In this document: positions 36,885 to 46,264 of the stretch, piece after piece
Position numbering within the stretch: the first letter of the stretch is position 1
Layout: the number at the start of each line of letters is the position of its first letter
Assembly: GCA_016927595.1 (NCBI GenBank)
Contig: JAFGMI010000032.1
Coordinates: 1-64,000 of the forward strand
Source of the DNA: Melioribacteraceae bacterium
Lineage (GTDB): Bacteria > Bacteroidota > Ignavibacteria > Ignavibacteriales > Melioribacteraceae
Length of the DNA stretch: 64,000 nt
Direction of reading: 5' to 3'
The notes under the pieces: model-generated
What the model saw: the letters and a program-made list of their open reading frames with translations, nothing else
Databases searched by the model: none
What the model was told of the DNA's origin: nothing
Made by a program: the position numbers and the translations under genes

Positions 36885-39182
36885 CTAAAACTCAAGCTCC
36901 AATCCGAATATCGGTATTGATGTCCACTGCATTTCTTCACGCGGTTCATTCTTTAATTCATTCCATGAATAAGCATAAATGTTTTTTCTTCCGTATGCGT
37001 TCCAGATGCTGAAGTATATAACGAGCGATGAATTAATGAAATGAAAACGTCTGTCAACACGAAGATTAAGCGAATGATAATCAGGCAGACGCTCACCGTT
37101 TATTCTTGCCTGATCCAGCACACCCGAATAAGCCTCTTTGGAAGTTTCGATGTCAAATGGTGTATAAGGAGCACCGCCTGCGTAAATCCATCTCATACTG
37201 AATTCCCATTTATTATCAGGCTTGTAACCGCCCTCAATTGTAAAGCTGAACTTATTGTCGAATATCCTGTCTTGCCACTTGCCGTTTAAATCTCTGTACC
37301 CCGATCTGAAATATGTTCCGGCAATCAGTCCATATATATTCTTTGCCAGTTTTTTCTGAACCGACATTTCAATTCCGCAGCTTGAGGCAATTCCTTTTGA
37401 AATTAAACCCGTATGTCCGTCAAATGAAATATTAAAAATTGACTCATCAAAGATTAACAGCTGAGGTCTGGACGGATCCACAGGAAGGTTGGAATATTCT
37501 TTATCATATAGCTCTAAAGTCAGTTTTACATCCTCTTCTAAAATGTGATTAAAACTCAGCACGTAATGGATAGCTTCCGGATTATCAAGAGACTTGTACT
37601 GTTTATTCTGCGCGAGAAAAACAGCAGGTATTGACTGACTGTAAATTCCGAAAGACGCTGTTATTGAAGTAACATTATTAAAACTGTAGGTGGCTGAAAA
37701 TCTGGGTTCGATAATAAACTTGTTGTTAAAATCAGTATACGATAATCTTAATCCGGGATATAATGAAAAATTGTTATTAGTATCATACATATAATTCATA
37801 AATCCTGAAATCAGAAAATAATTAATATCAGTCTGAACATGCAATTCGGGGAAGGATTGCCCGAGTATATCTACCCGGGAGGCATATAAGTTGTCATATA
37901 TGTTAAATAAATATTTTACATCAAAACCGAAGTCTGATTTATGATTTTCGTTTATCCTGTAATGATTTGTATTTCTAAGCCTCAACTCCTGTTCATCCGA
38001 ATTTAAGATTGCTCTTTGCATACGGGTTCTTGTTTCTTTAACATCTTTTCTGTCTTTCCAATACAGGTGCGATATTGTAAAATTCGAATAGCCTGACTTA
38101 TCCCACAAATACTGCCAGTTGATTCCCGCGGTATTCATATCCACCTTTATATCGAAGTAATTATCCTTAAAATTCTCGATGGCTTTTTTATAATTCATAT
38201 TCTGCCTGTCCCTCGAAAAAATATTCAGGAAAGAAATTTTATGATTCTTAGACAAATTATAAGCGAGCTTAAAGTGCGAGTCTGAATAATCAGGCATTGC
38301 CTCGCCAGGAGCAACCGATTCAAAAATAAGATCGAGATAACTTTTACGTGCAGATAAAAACCATGAACCGCTTCCGTCATGCAAAGGTCCTTCAATTATA
38401 CCGCCAATTGACTGAAAGCTGATGTCAAGCTGAGCATCGAATTCATCCCTGTTGCCGTCGCGTAATTTTATATCCATTACGGATGACAACCGGTTTCCGA
38501 AAACAGTTGAAAATCCACCCGAATAAAAAGTTACATTTTTTATAAAATCAACGTTTAAAATTCCTATGGGACCACCACTGGAACCAACCATTGGGAAATG
38601 GTTGATATTGGGTATTTCAATGTTGTCGATGTAAAATATGTTTTCGATCGGACTTCCCCCGCGGACTATGAGGCTGTTGCTCTGATCATTAATCTTCGCT
38701 ACGCTGGGCAGGCTCAACATTATCCTGCTTACATCGCCGCCGGAACCGGGAGCGCGACGGACTTCCTCGGATGAGAAACCGGTTATACTATTGGGCTGTA
38801 TTTCTGAATCTGTAAAATATCCGCCAGTTACTACAATTGAATCTGTCTTTATGGATGACGACACAAGTTCGCCATCAATAAAAGTTATTCTGCCCGGACG
38901 TACGATTATATCAGTTTTAATAACTTTACTGTATCCGATATAACTGAATTTCATGGAATAACTACCGACGGGTATTCCGATCAGCTCAAAATTTCCCTCA
39001 GTATCTGTAGAAGTACCGATCGTTGTATTTACAACAATAACATTTGCTCCTATTAACGCGGATTTTGAATCTTTATCAATCAGTCTTCCTTTTATCGTCC
39101 CGGTTAATGTATTGCTCTGACCTGTTAGATTTGCAGCCAGCAGGAAAAAAAGCAGAGATATTTCCCTTGAAAATTTTATCAT
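36885..39182 (-). CDS. TonB-dependent outer-membrane receptor with CarboxypepD_reg-like domain
   Basis: A 765-residue exported receptor. The signal peptide (LLFFLLAANLTGQ) is followed by a carboxypeptidase-regulatory-like domain (about 25-110: TGTIKGRLIDKDSKSALIGANV, GTSTDTEGNFELIGIP), a plug domain (RRAPGSGGDVSRIMLSLPSV, IVRGGSPIENIFYIDNIEIPN) and a beta-barrel ending in the aromatic ...FGLELEF. It probably imports a siderophore, oligosaccharide or vitamin using TonB. No SusD partner is next to it. Its barrel is shorter than the SusC-like protein at 41836. Confidence 0.92.
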   Translation of the reverse strand: MIKFSREISLLFFLLAANLTGQSNTLTGTIKGRLIDKDSKSALIGANVIVVNTTIGTSTDTEGNFELIGIPVGSYSMKFSYIGYSKVIKTDIIVRPGRITFIDGELVSSSIKTDSIVVTGGYFTDSEIQPNSITGFSSEEVRRAPGSGGDVSRIMLSLPSVAKINDQSNSLIVRGGSPIENIFYIDNIEIPNINHFPMVGSSGGPIGILNVDFIKNVTFYSGGFSTVFGNRLSSVMDIKLRDGNRDEFDAQLDISFQSIGGIIEGPLHDGSGSWFLSARKSYLDLIFESVAPGEAMPDYSDSHFKLAYNLSKNHKISFLNIFSRDRQNMNYKKAIENFKDNYFDIKVDMNTAGINWQYLWDKSGYSNFTISHLYWKDRKDVKETRTRMQRAILNSDEQELRLRNTNHYRINENHKSDFGFDVKYLFNIYDNLYASRVDILGQSFPELHVQTDINYFLISGFMNYMYDTNNNFSLYPGLRLSYTDFNNKFIIEPRFSATYSFNNVTSITASFGIYSQSIPAVFLAQNKQYKSLDNPEAIHYVLSFNHILEEDVKLTLELYDKEYSNLPVDPSRPQLLIFDESIFNISFDGHTGLISKGIASSCGIEMSVQKKLAKNIYGLIAGTYFRSGYRDLNGKWQDRIFDNKFSFTIEGGYKPDNKWEFSMRWIYAGGAPYTPFDIETSKEAYSGVLDQARINGERLPDYHSLNLRVDRRFHFINSSLVIYFSIWNAYGRKNIYAYSWNELKNEPREEMQWTSIPIFGLELEF

Positions 39183-39347
39183 GTTAATGCATCATTTTTT
39201 TTGTGGAGTAACATAAAAGCAAGTGCAGATAAATTCGTCCGAACCCAACAGGTTGTACCTGTAATTTCTTATATTTTGTACAGTCCCATTGGTTTGAACC
39301 GTCAGATGAAATGATAAGACTTTTAAACCGTTTCGGGATAAGGTGGG

Positions 39348-40220
39348 CTATTTTCTGTTCACAAGTATTACACCAGCTATGATAATCAGTCCGCTTATCA
39401 TCATCAGGAAAGTAATTTCCTCGTTTAAAAGCAGCCATGCGGTAAACACTGTAACGAATGGTTCGATGTACAGAAATGCACCGACCTTCCCCGCCGGAAG
39501 CTCGTTCATTGCCTGTGCCCAAAGTACGTATGCAATACCCGAGCAAAATACTCCCAGAAATACTAATGCCAACCAGTCAATGCTGCTTATGGCTGAAACT
39601 GCATCTATGTTTGTGTTCGTTATAGTGAAAGGAGAGATAATAATCAGCATCGTTATGAAAAGATAAAGTATTGTCATTGTCGGAGGATAGTTCAACGTGA
39701 CTTTCTTTCCTGCCAGCGAATAAAAACTCCATGTGAATGCACTTCCAAGAACAAGTAAATCACCCTTGTTTGAAACAAAATCAATTGAACCCAGATCACC
39801 TTTGCTTATTAACATTATTAATCCAGCGAAAGAAATAAATGCACCGGAAACCTGAATTGATGTCATTTTCTCCCGGAAAAACAGATATGCCAGAATAGCC
39901 ATAATAACCGGTATGATACCTATTATCCATCCAGTGTTGGATGCGGTTGTGAACTGCATCCCGGTTACCTGAATCCATAAATGAGTAGTTGATATCGCAG
40001 CAAGCAGTATTATGCCTTTCACATCCGGAATCCTTAAACTGAAACTTCGTTTGCGTTTTATCGCAACTACAAGCACGGTAAATATTCCGAAGAGCAATCT
40101 CATGTATATAATTGCAAGCGGGGATAAAGTATCAAGCAGACTTTTTGTTGCTATGAATGAAGCACCCCAAAACACAACCGAGGTTATGGGTTTCCAGTAG
40201 TATTTCAGATTATCAGTCAA
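39348..40220 (-). CDS. EamA/DMT-superfamily transporter
   Basis: A 290-residue inner-membrane protein with about ten transmembrane segments in two EamA repeats (SVVFWGASFIATKSLLD start, then WIIGIIPVIMAILAYLFFREKMT and, in repeat two, VLWAQAMNELPAGKVGAFLYIEPFVTVFTAWLLLNEEIT). Members export amino acids, purines or other metabolites. The start is TTG at 40220, supported by AGAGG about eight bases upstream. The substrate is unknown. It follows the lactonase-like gene by 30 bp on the same strand and may be cotranscribed. Confidence 0.92.
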   Translation of the reverse strand: MTDNLKYYWKPITSVVFWGASFIATKSLLDTLSPLAIIYMRLLFGIFTVLVVAIKRKRSFSLRIPDVKGIILLAAISTTHLWIQVTGMQFTTASNTGWIIGIIPVIMAILAYLFFREKMTSIQVSGAFISFAGLIMLISKGDLGSIDFVSNKGDLLVLGSAFTWSFYSLAGKKVTLNYPPTMTILYLFITMLIIISPFTITNTNIDAVSAISSIDWLALVFLGVFCSGIAYVLWAQAMNELPAGKVGAFLYIEPFVTVFTAWLLLNEEITFLMMISGLIIIAGVILVNRK

Positions 40221-40250
40221 AGTATTATCCTCTGTGAAGCAATCGTGTTC

Positions 40251-41402
40251 TTATCTCATAAACCTGATACAGACCGGGGAGGGGACTTCAGCACTGTGTG
40301 AAGTATATTCCAGCGCCCCTGTTTCCTGATTTATCCTGAACACGAAGATATTGTCCGACTTTTGATTTGCCACAAGCAGAAATTTACCGGTCGGATCAAT
40401 TGCAAAATTGCGCGGCCAGTCACCCTTTGCCGGTTCATGACCGATCAGCCGTAGTGCACCCGAAGATTCATCAATTTTAAATATTACTATGGAATTATGA
40501 CCACGATTACTTCCGTATAAATACTTGCCGCTCGGATGTACGTGGATATCAGCACAATAACTTGTACCCTCAAAACCATCGGGAAGGGTGTTGTAAGTTG
40601 CTAATTGTTGAAGAGACCCCGTTGAACGATCCACTTTAAATGACACAATGGTATTATCCAGTTCATTAATTACATATGCAAATTTATTATCGGGTGTAAA
40701 TGAAAGATGCCTTGGTCCCGCACCCGGTTTTAATTCAGTAAATGGGTATTCTGTCGGCTCCACGTTTCCGCCGATATAATCCAGTTTGTATGTAACGATT
40801 CTGTCTATTCCCAGATCCACAGCATACATATACTGTCCGTCAACATCGAAATCGACAAAATGAACATGCGGACCACCTTGCCTCATCTCATTTATTCCGG
40901 ATCCCCTGTGCATAACTACAAATGAATCATGGCTTAAAGAACCGTCTGTCAGAATGGGAATAACACTTAAATTTCCACCGCTGTAATTTGCTGTGCATAC
41001 AAATCTGTTGGTTTGATCTACTGAGATGTAACAAGGATGAGCTCCGCGTGACGATATTGTATTAAGCTTTTCCAGCTTTTTTGTCTCATTATTTATTGAA
41101 AAGGCGGTTATGCTACCCGAGCCGGAGGTATCAAAGTTATCAACTTCATTCACAGCATATATGAATTTGTTATCTGCATTCAGGGCTAAATATGAGGGAT
41201 TAACAACATCGCCGGTTGCGTTTACAAAATGCAGTTCACCGGATTTCGTGTTTATTTTATACTGGTATATTCCCTGGCTGTCCCCGTCTGTATATGTCCC
41301 GACAAAAAAATACATTTCGCTGCTCTCCTCATCACTGCAAGAATAAGTAATTACCATTAATAAAACAGTTAAGTACTTAAAAAGTAGTATAGTAGATTTC
41401 AT
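40251..41402 (-). CDS. Lactonase-family beta-propeller lipoprotein
   Basis: A 383-residue seven-bladed propeller of the 6-phosphogluconolactonase/YbhE family (FFVGTYTDGDSQGIYQYKIN, GAHPCYISVDQTNRFV, GGPHVHFVDFDVDGQYMYAVDLGIDRI, GAGPRHLSFTPDNKFAYVINE, GDWPRNFAIDPTGKFLLVANQ). The N-terminus has a hydrophobic signal followed by SCSDEESS, so it is probably a lipoprotein, although the lipobox (TYSC) is imperfect. A signal peptide places it outside the cytoplasm, where a phosphogluconolactone would be an unlikely substrate; a sugar lactone is more plausible. It lies 30 bp upstream of the EamA transporter gene. Confidence 0.88.
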   Translation of the reverse strand: MKSTILLFKYLTVLLMVITYSCSDEESSEMYFFVGTYTDGDSQGIYQYKINTKSGELHFVNATGDVVNPSYLALNADNKFIYAVNEVDNFDTSGSGSITAFSINNETKKLEKLNTISSRGAHPCYISVDQTNRFVCTANYSGGNLSVIPILTDGSLSHDSFVVMHRGSGINEMRQGGPHVHFVDFDVDGQYMYAVDLGIDRIVTYKLDYIGGNVEPTEYPFTELKPGAGPRHLSFTPDNKFAYVINELDNTIVSFKVDRSTGSLQQLATYNTLPDGFEGTSYCADIHVHPSGKYLYGSNRGHNSIVIFKIDESSGALRLIGHEPAKGDWPRNFAIDPTGKFLLVANQKSDNIFVFRINQETGALEYTSHSAEVPSPVCIRFMR

Positions 41403-41835
41403 AAATAATCCGAAAATTTAGTTATGAATATAAAAGAATATTTTGATAAAGTTGCGTTATAACAAAAAAATGGGGTGGTGGACCACTATGGTTTAGATTT
41501 CTTAAAACCGCATATTTATGCGGTTGTTTTACTGAGGATTTAAATGGATTATTGCGTGGGGGGATTAACAAACCTTAATATAGCCTTTGTCAATCCTAAA
41601 TTTTACGACACAATTGAAACGTTTTTTGTTTTAACCTGAGCACCATACTTCATTAAAATAATGTTGTTGCTGATTCCGTGTGGAATAATTATTAAGAAGA
41701 GCAATAATTTTTATATACATCGCAATCATTAATAAAATCAGGGGGGATTTTAATGATTAAAACCTTTTCTACACATTTTATTTAAACCTATTAAAAACAA
41801 TTCCTTTTAACCGATTACTATCAAAGGGGGTTAAT
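41403..41835. other. Upstream region of the SusC/SusD pair, 433 bp
   Basis: A non-coding region between the divergent lactonase and susC-like genes. It contains the hairpin at 41507-41524 with a short T run, a perfect short palindrome GTGGACCAC, and, near the susC start, a run GGGGGGATTTTAATGATTAAAACC whose ATTTTAAT...ATTAAAA core is palindromic. The SusC ATG at 41836 is preceded by AAAGGGGGTTAAT. I could not identify a confident promoter; the leader seems long, as is common for sus-type operons. Confidence 0.6.
41507..41530. terminator. Weak hairpin with T run upstream of susC
   Basis: ACCGCATA and TATGCGGT (41507-41524) form a perfect 8-bp inverted repeat with a two-base centre, followed by TGTTTTA on the plus strand. 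No gene ends here, so it could be an attenuator in a susC leader or a chance hairpin; it is nearly symmetric on both strands. Confidence 0.35.
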
Positions 41836-44670
41836 ATGTACATTGGTAAAAAGCCCGATACTAATTATTTAAATGGGCGAATTAAACTGCTGCATTATTT
41901 GTTGATATTTCTATTGGTAGCGGCAACAAATTATGCACAAAACGGCAGAATTTCAGGAAGTGTTAAAGACGACATTACGGGTGAAGTATTAATTGGCGCC
42001 AATGTTTTTATAGCTTCACTTAATATAGGTGCTTCATCCGATGTTGACGGCAATTACATTATAGAAAACATTCCTGCCGGTACTTATACAATTATTGCAA
42101 GATATGTCGGATTCAAACAGGTGACGGAGGAAGTAGTTGTAAGAGCCAACTCAACCACACAACTTGATTTCAGGCTTGAATCGACAGCCGTTCAGCTAAA
42201 TGAACTTGTAGTTACGGGTCAGGGCGTTGCAACCGAAAGAAGAAAACTGACTTCAACAGTAGAATCAATCAGTGCTGATGATATAGGCATTGCTCCTGTT
42301 GAATCCGTAGACCAGCTTCTTCAGGGCCGTGTTCCCGGGCTTACGGCATTTAACTCATCCGGTATGCCGGGAACCTCGGGCAGAATTGCTGCCAGAGGAC
42401 TCAAAAGTGTTTTAACAAACGCGACTCCTGTTGTTTATGTGGATAACGTCCGGGTTGATAATCAGGATGCATTCAGACTCGCGCTCGACACGGGAGGAGC
42501 TGAAACTTCAGCTTTATCCGATCTGGTTGTCGGTGAAATAGACAGAATCGAAGTTATAAAAGGAGGTGCCGCCTCAACTCTTTTCGGATCGGAAGCTGCA
42601 AACGGTGTTATCCAGATATTCACTAAAAAAGGAGTTCCCGGAAAACCACGCTGGCATTTCAATGTTACAAGCGGTTTCGATGCACCCAACACCGAATTCG
42701 TATCGGAAAAATATGTTAAAGATAATGTACTGCGCACGGGATATTATCAGGGATACGATTTTTCAGCAATGGGCGGTGCTCAGGATTTCACATATCATTT
42801 CGGAGGAAAAACCTTTTTGAATGACGGTATCATCGTTGATAATGTATCTCAGTCAAAAGGCTATAATTTAAATGCCGGATTCAGGGTTCATTTGTCGGAT
42901 ATCTCAAATCTTGAAATATCATCGAGCTATACAAAATCACAATTCAGAAGAACCGATAACAACAATCTGCCCACAGCACCGTACGGCGGATTTGAAGATG
43001 GTGCTTATGCAGATCAATGGGGATATAATGACCATTTAAGAGACTCAGTTTTGGCATTAATGCTTTCGAATGATGTGCGCGATGATGTTGACAGGTTCAG
43101 GACAGCGGTAAATTATGATATTACGCCAGTAAAGGATTTTACTAATAAATTTACATTCGGACTCGATTACAGAAAGAATGAAGAGCGGCAGTTCGTTCCC
43201 AAGAAAGCAGGCGATTTATTTGCAACAGAAAATGGATTCCTGTTTCGTGCCGACAGGGAATACTTAACCGTTACTCTTTCATATATCGGATCATACATTC
43301 TCCCGAAGCTGGGTCCGGTAACACAAACTCTTGCTTTTGGAGCCCAGGGATTCCGCGTTGAGGACAGAGAAGGAGCTGCCCAGGGTCAAAACTTTGCGAT
43401 ACCGGGAACCGAGGATTTCGACAATGCCTCGTTAATTGATGCCCAGGAAAGCAACAGGCAGCTTTTCAGCGGCGGTCTGTATCTTGTTGATCAGATCGGA
43501 ATATTTGACAAGATCTTTATTGATCTCGGTATACGAGCAGATGGAAACTCTACTTTCGGCGAGGATGTAGGATTACAGTATTATCCTAAAGCAGGTATTG
43601 CGTATAATATCTCGGATGAAAGTTTTTATCCTGAAGCCTTAAAATCGTATGTCAGTTCGCTTAAACTTAGAACTTCATGGGGACAAACAGGTAACTTCCC
43701 GCCCCCGTTTACCAAGGACAGAACATATGCATCGAATTCATTCCTCGATAGATCGGGGCTCGCATTCAACAATCCCGGTGATCCGGAACTGAAACCCGAG
43801 AAAACCAGTTCTGTCGATGCTGGATTCGACATGGGTTTGTTCAATGACCGTGTAGCTATTGAATTCAATTACTTTAAACAAATAACCAAGGACGGGTTAT
43901 TCCTGGTACCCAACGACCCTGCATCAGGATTCGGACTCCAGTATAAAAACGTAGGAGAAATACTTAACGAAGGTATTGAATTATCAATCTATGCACAGGT
44001 CCTGCAGTCAGAAAATTTTTCAGCAGATGTAAGGTTTTCATTTGCCACGCTTGAAAACGAAGTTACAGACCTGGGCGGATCGGCACCATTCTCGATAGCC
44101 TCATTTACTTTCCTGCCGAGAAGAGTGGAAGAAGGTTATACCCTCGGAGTATTCAGGGTTAATAAACCGATAAAGGATGCCGAAGGAAATTATACGGGTG
44201 ACTATGAAACTGTTCTTGAGGGAAGTCCTCTTCCCAAACAGACAGGCAGTTTCTCTTTTAATGTAACGCTGTTTAAAAATCTTAGCATCAGAAGTCTTAC
44301 CGAATTTGCATTCGGTCATCAGGTGGTGAATCTGAAAAAGACTTTACGATATTTCAACCAGACGGAAGACGCTGCAGATGCTGTGCCGGACGGGTACTCA
44401 TTCGAAACTGCATCCCAGGTCTGGGTTGAAGATGCCGACTGGATTAAAGTAAGGGAGATTGGATTAACATACAGACTACCCGAATCACTGTTAAAAGGAA
44501 TTACATTAAACGCAAGTTTAAGAAACGTTGCCGAATTCGGAATAAAGACATCCAATCTTGATCCGGAACTTAACAGTTTCCAGCCGTCGCAGGCAAACGT
44601 TGGTGGTTACGGATATCTCGATGTTTCGGCTCCGAGACAATTCCGTTTCAGTGTTACGTATAATTTCTAA
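41836..44670 (+). CDS. SusC/RagA-family TonB-linked outer-membrane protein
   Basis: A 944-residue receptor. The signal (LLHYLLIFLLVAATNYAQ) is followed by a carboxypeptidase-regulatory-like domain (about 36-115: GRISGSVKDDITGEVLIGANVF, SDVDGNYIIENIPAGTY) and the SusC-specific plug (LNELVVTGQGV, VDQLLQGRVPGLTAFNSSG, IEVIKGGAASTLFGSEAANGVIQIFTKKG). The barrel ends ...FRFSVTYNF. Together with SusD it forms a lidded pore that imports oligosaccharides or peptides. It is coupled to the SusD gene 33 bp downstream. No glycoside hydrolase, sensor or anti-sigma gene is adjacent, so the substrate is not hinted at. Confidence 0.95.
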   Translation: MYIGKKPDTNYLNGRIKLLHYLLIFLLVAATNYAQNGRISGSVKDDITGEVLIGANVFIASLNIGASSDVDGNYIIENIPAGTYTIIARYVGFKQVTEEVVVRANSTTQLDFRLESTAVQLNELVVTGQGVATERRKLTSTVESISADDIGIAPVESVDQLLQGRVPGLTAFNSSGMPGTSGRIAARGLKSVLTNATPVVYVDNVRVDNQDAFRLALDTGGAETSALSDLVVGEIDRIEVIKGGAASTLFGSEAANGVIQIFTKKGVPGKPRWHFNVTSGFDAPNTEFVSEKYVKDNVLRTGYYQGYDFSAMGGAQDFTYHFGGKTFLNDGIIVDNVSQSKGYNLNAGFRVHLSDISNLEISSSYTKSQFRRTDNNNLPTAPYGGFEDGAYADQWGYNDHLRDSVLALMLSNDVRDDVDRFRTAVNYDITPVKDFTNKFTFGLDYRKNEERQFVPKKAGDLFATENGFLFRADREYLTVTLSYIGSYILPKLGPVTQTLAFGAQGFRVEDREGAAQGQNFAIPGTEDFDNASLIDAQESNRQLFSGGLYLVDQIGIFDKIFIDLGIRADGNSTFGEDVGLQYYPKAGIAYNISDESFYPEALKSYVSSLKLRTSWGQTGNFPPPFTKDRTYASNSFLDRSGLAFNNPGDPELKPEKTSSVDAGFDMGLFNDRVAIEFNYFKQITKDGLFLVPNDPASGFGLQYKNVGEILNEGIELSIYAQVLQSENFSADVRFSFATLENEVTDLGGSAPFSIASFTFLPRRVEEGYTLGVFRVNKPIKDAEGNYTGDYETVLEGSPLPKQTGSFSFNVTLFKNLSIRSLTEFAFGHQVVNLKKTLRYFNQTEDAADAVPDGYSFETASQVWVEDADWIKVREIGLTYRLPESLLKGITLNASLRNVAEFGIKTSNLDPELNSFQPSQANVGGYGYLDVSAPRQFRFSVTYNF

Positions 44671-44703
44671 AAATATGGTAAGTGAAATAATTAAGGAGCT
44701 AAT

Positions 44704-46134
44704 ATGAAATCGAATAAATATTTTAGCAAACTAATACCGTTATTATTTATGTTTGCGCTCCTCTTTGCAGCTTGTGAATTGATTGATCCTACCGATGTTG
44801 AAAATCCCGCAATTACGGAGGAAAAATTGTTTGCTGATGCAACCGGAGGAGCCGAACCACTGGTAACGGGCTTGGAATTTGCCTTCTCCGACGCTGTGGT
44901 TAGAAGCGTTGTTTTTCTGGAAGCTGTATCGGATAATTATGACAATATTTCTACGTATGTCTCAACAGTTCTCGACAAACCAAGAAACATAACTCCTAAC
45001 GATCAGTATCTGGGAGATTCGAGAGAAATATATTTTAAGCTGCAGATACTGAGATCATTAGCTGATTTTGGGCTATCCACAGTTTTACCTGCAGATGCCA
45101 ATTCAACTACGTTTCATGAAGCGCAGGCATTGTTTTATAAAGGGATGGCAATATTAATGCTGTCGGAAAACTTTTTAGCCTTCCCGCTGGTAGAAGACGG
45201 TCCGATGGTTAGGGCGGAAAATGCCGTAAAAGAAGCAATAGAGGTTCTGGAAGAGTCATATTCGATAAGTCCGTCGGGAGATCACGGTCTTAAATGTAAA
45301 CTTGCACTAGCCCGTGCGTACAGACTGGACAAAAACAAAGCAATGGCTGTCCAGATGGCTAATGAAGTGTTATCTATGAATCCGACTTTTAATTATTCTG
45401 CTCAATACGACGCTATTAACCTGCCGAACAGGATGGTGTACTTTCTTGTAACCCGTTCGCAGAATGATTTTCAACCTCTGCCAAGATTGGATTTTCTGGA
45501 TCCTAAATTCTCAACACCAGATGCCAGCGATGGTATTCCGTGTCTTAAAGCTGAAGAAGCTTATCTGATTCTGGCGGAAGCTGCACTGAGCGATAATGAT
45601 ATTAATACTACCAAAGGGTATCTGAATGATTTGATTGTTCTTGTGGATTCAAGGCAGGTTTATACTTTCAGTGATAATGACCCCAGAAGAAACAGACCGT
45701 CAAATCCGGACTATATAGTTAAAGCTGATGCAAGTGCACCCGGAAAACCGGGACTGATTCTTGCGAGGGAAGATCAGGAGATTGCAGTAAGTCCTGTATC
45801 CGGAACAAGTCTTACAAATGCTGATATTGATGCAATGACTACGCCGGAAGAGCTTTACTATGCATTGTATTTATTAAGGCAGGAAGTGTTTTTTGCAGAA
45901 GGACGAAGAATGAGTGATCTGGGAATCAGACTGCCCGTTATGCAGAGACAGATTGATGCTAATCCTAATATAAACATCGGGGATTACGGAACTGAAATTT
46001 ATGTGCCGGCTTATATTCCTCAGTCTGATGAAATGGATCAGTTTACGGTTGATGAAACCAATGGTATTGTAACCATACTTCACGATATGAACAGAGTATT
46101 GGTTCAGAATATAAATGTGGTTTCGCCGTTTTAG
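44704..46134 (+). CDS. SusD/RagB-family outer-membrane lipoprotein
   Basis: A 476-residue lipoprotein with a good lipobox: LLFAACELIDPTD, Cys at residue 24. It contains helical TPR-like pairs typical of SusD (FHEAQALFYKGMAILMLSENFLAFP, GLKCKLALARAYRLDKNKAMAVQ, LKAEEAYLILAEAALSDNDINTTKGYLNDL), and the C-terminal ELYYALYLLRQEVFFAEGRRMSDLG stretch matches the SusD family's C-terminal helices. It is the lid and ligand-binding partner of the SusC-like protein. The ATG has AAGGAG at the proper spacing. The protein is slightly short for the family. Confidence 0.93.
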   Translation: MKSNKYFSKLIPLLFMFALLFAACELIDPTDVENPAITEEKLFADATGGAEPLVTGLEFAFSDAVVRSVVFLEAVSDNYDNISTYVSTVLDKPRNITPNDQYLGDSREIYFKLQILRSLADFGLSTVLPADANSTTFHEAQALFYKGMAILMLSENFLAFPLVEDGPMVRAENAVKEAIEVLEESYSISPSGDHGLKCKLALARAYRLDKNKAMAVQMANEVLSMNPTFNYSAQYDAINLPNRMVYFLVTRSQNDFQPLPRLDFLDPKFSTPDASDGIPCLKAEEAYLILAEAALSDNDINTTKGYLNDLIVLVDSRQVYTFSDNDPRRNRPSNPDYIVKADASAPGKPGLILAREDQEIAVSPVSGTSLTNADIDAMTTPEELYYALYLLRQEVFFAEGRRMSDLGIRLPVMQRQIDANPNINIGDYGTEIYVPAYIPQSDEMDQFTVDETNGIVTILHDMNRVLVQNINVVSPF

Positions 46135-46157
46135 TTTTTATATGATATTTAAGAATA

Positions 46158-46260
46158 GATCTATTTTCGCAGCATAGATCATCCTTGCCTTTCGTAAGGG
46201 GGGCGCCAATTAGGGCGGCATGGCAAAGTTAATTTGTGTGTGGTTAACTGAGTCAGCCGC
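46158..46260. other. GC-rich fold-back patch downstream of susD
   Basis: After the susD stop there is a run of short inverted repeats in an otherwise AT-rich spacer: GATCTAT/ATAGATC (46158-46164 and 46174-46180), CCTT-TCGT-AAGG (46188-46199), the near-repeats GGGCGCC and GGGCGGC, and GTTAA...TTAAC further on. No T run follows the first hairpins. It may be a terminator-like or regulatory RNA structure or a degraded repeat. Confidence 0.45.
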
Positions 46261-46264
46261 TCTT

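Noticed and set aside
39184-39546. A 120-residue minus-strand frame overlapping the EamA transporter
   Set aside because: It lies mostly within the transporter gene in another frame and has no recognisable sequence.
41403-41835. A Bacteroidetes-type promoter (TAnnTTTG with upstream TTG) for susC
   Set aside because: The nearest match (TAGCCTTTG) has the wrong spacing and no clear partner element.
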